From an uncultured Hymenobacter sp. (GTDB lineage Bacteria; Bacteroidota; Bacteroidia; Cytophagales; Hymenobacteraceae), in the NCBI GenBank assembly GCA_937871705.1, contig CALMOO010000056.1:1-5627 (forward strand): a DNA stretch of 5,627 nucleotides. The letters are read 5' to 3'. The position numbers were made by a program, and so were the translations under genes. Shown piece by piece: positions 5,416-5,627 of the stretch; position 1 is the first letter of the stretch; each line of letters begins with the position of its first letter. The notes beneath the pieces are model-generated. The model worked only from the letters and a program-made list of their open reading frames with translations, had not been told where the DNA came from and ran no database searches.

Positions 5416-5627
5416 TCATTGGGCGGCCGGAGCGCTGTCGGTGTTTTCGGTCGAAACCGGGGCCGATGGAGCAGCTGCTTCATCGGTTGATATGTCGTCG
5501 TCGTCCGCGAATTCTTGGCGAATGACGCGGTACACGTCGTCCACCGTTTCTTCCTCTAGCTCAGTACGACGTACGATGTCATCTTTCTTGACGGCCAGCA
5601 CGGCACGGCCGGTGTCAAGTCCAATCT
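5416..5627 (-). CDS. nusA: Transcription termination/antitermination factor NusA, C-terminal end only
   Basis: Only the last 69 codons and the TGA stop (5418-5416) lie in the window; the frame is open to the right edge and the true start is outside. NusA binds RNA polymerase and nascent RNA and modulates pausing, termination and antitermination. The visible part reads IGLDTGRAVLAVKKDDIVRR followed by TELEEETVDDVYRVIRQEF, which resembles the end of Bacteroidota NusA proteins: a helical segment with the R-R/K-T-x-L-E-E-E-T pattern. It then carries an acidic, disordered tail of about 30 residues (ADDDDISTDEAAAPSAP and on). The identity is strengthened by infB directly downstream on the same strand, the conserved nusA-infB order. 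The catalytic or RNA-binding domains (S1, KH) are not in view, so the call rests on the tail and the neighbour. A GTG at 5601 is just an internal codon. Confidence 0.88.
   Translation of the reverse strand, partial: IGLDTGRAVLAVKKDDIVRRTELEEETVDDVYRVIRQEFADDDDISTDEAAAPSAPVSTENTDSAPAAQ

Noticed and set aside
5409..5430. CCGGCC/GGCCGG inverted repeat over the nusA stop codon as a terminator
   Set aside because: The stem is only 6 bp with a 10-nt loop and is not followed by a T-run on the minus strand; the GC-rich codons explain it.

Overview
The window reads as a housekeeping stretch from a Bacteroidota chromosome, most likely Cytophagales and close to Hymenobacter. Three things support this. 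The gene starts lack Shine-Dalgarno sequences. Upstream of two genes there is the Bacteroidota-type -7 box TAnnTTTG. The IF-2, NusA tail, MscL and crotonase sequences all have Bacteroidota-like wording. The genus is an inference from recognition, not from a search.

Layout, left to right. (1) 1-692, minus strand: most of an enoyl-CoA hydratase/isomerase (crotonase family), with its C-terminus cut off by the window edge. (2) 693-961: a divergent intergenic region with a good -7 box for the hydratase, a weaker promoter candidate for mscL and a perfect 8-bp hairpin. (3) 962-1384, plus strand: mscL, the large-conductance mechanosensitive channel. (4) 1523-1924, plus strand: a small, strongly basic secreted protein of unknown function with a GTG start. 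(5) 2000-2071: a perfect 72-bp palindrome between convergent genes, read as a bidirectional intrinsic terminator. (6) 2127-5291, minus strand: infB, translation initiation factor IF-2, 1054 residues with a very long Ala/Pro- and Gly/Asn-rich N-terminal extension. (7) 5292-5415: the nusA-infB spacer with an internal promoter candidate and a hairpin. (8) 5416-5627, minus strand: the C-terminal end of nusA.

The nusA-infB pair is the conserved transcription-termination/translation-initiation cluster found across bacteria; here infB appears able to be transcribed both from nusA and from its own promoter. mscL, the small secreted protein and the hydratase are unrelated neighbours and do not form a pathway with it. 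I found no defence system, mobile element, CRISPR array, tRNA or rRNA. The most unusual object is the perfect 72-bp palindrome; the unknown secreted protein and the IF-2 extension with its duplicated short motif are the next most worth a look.
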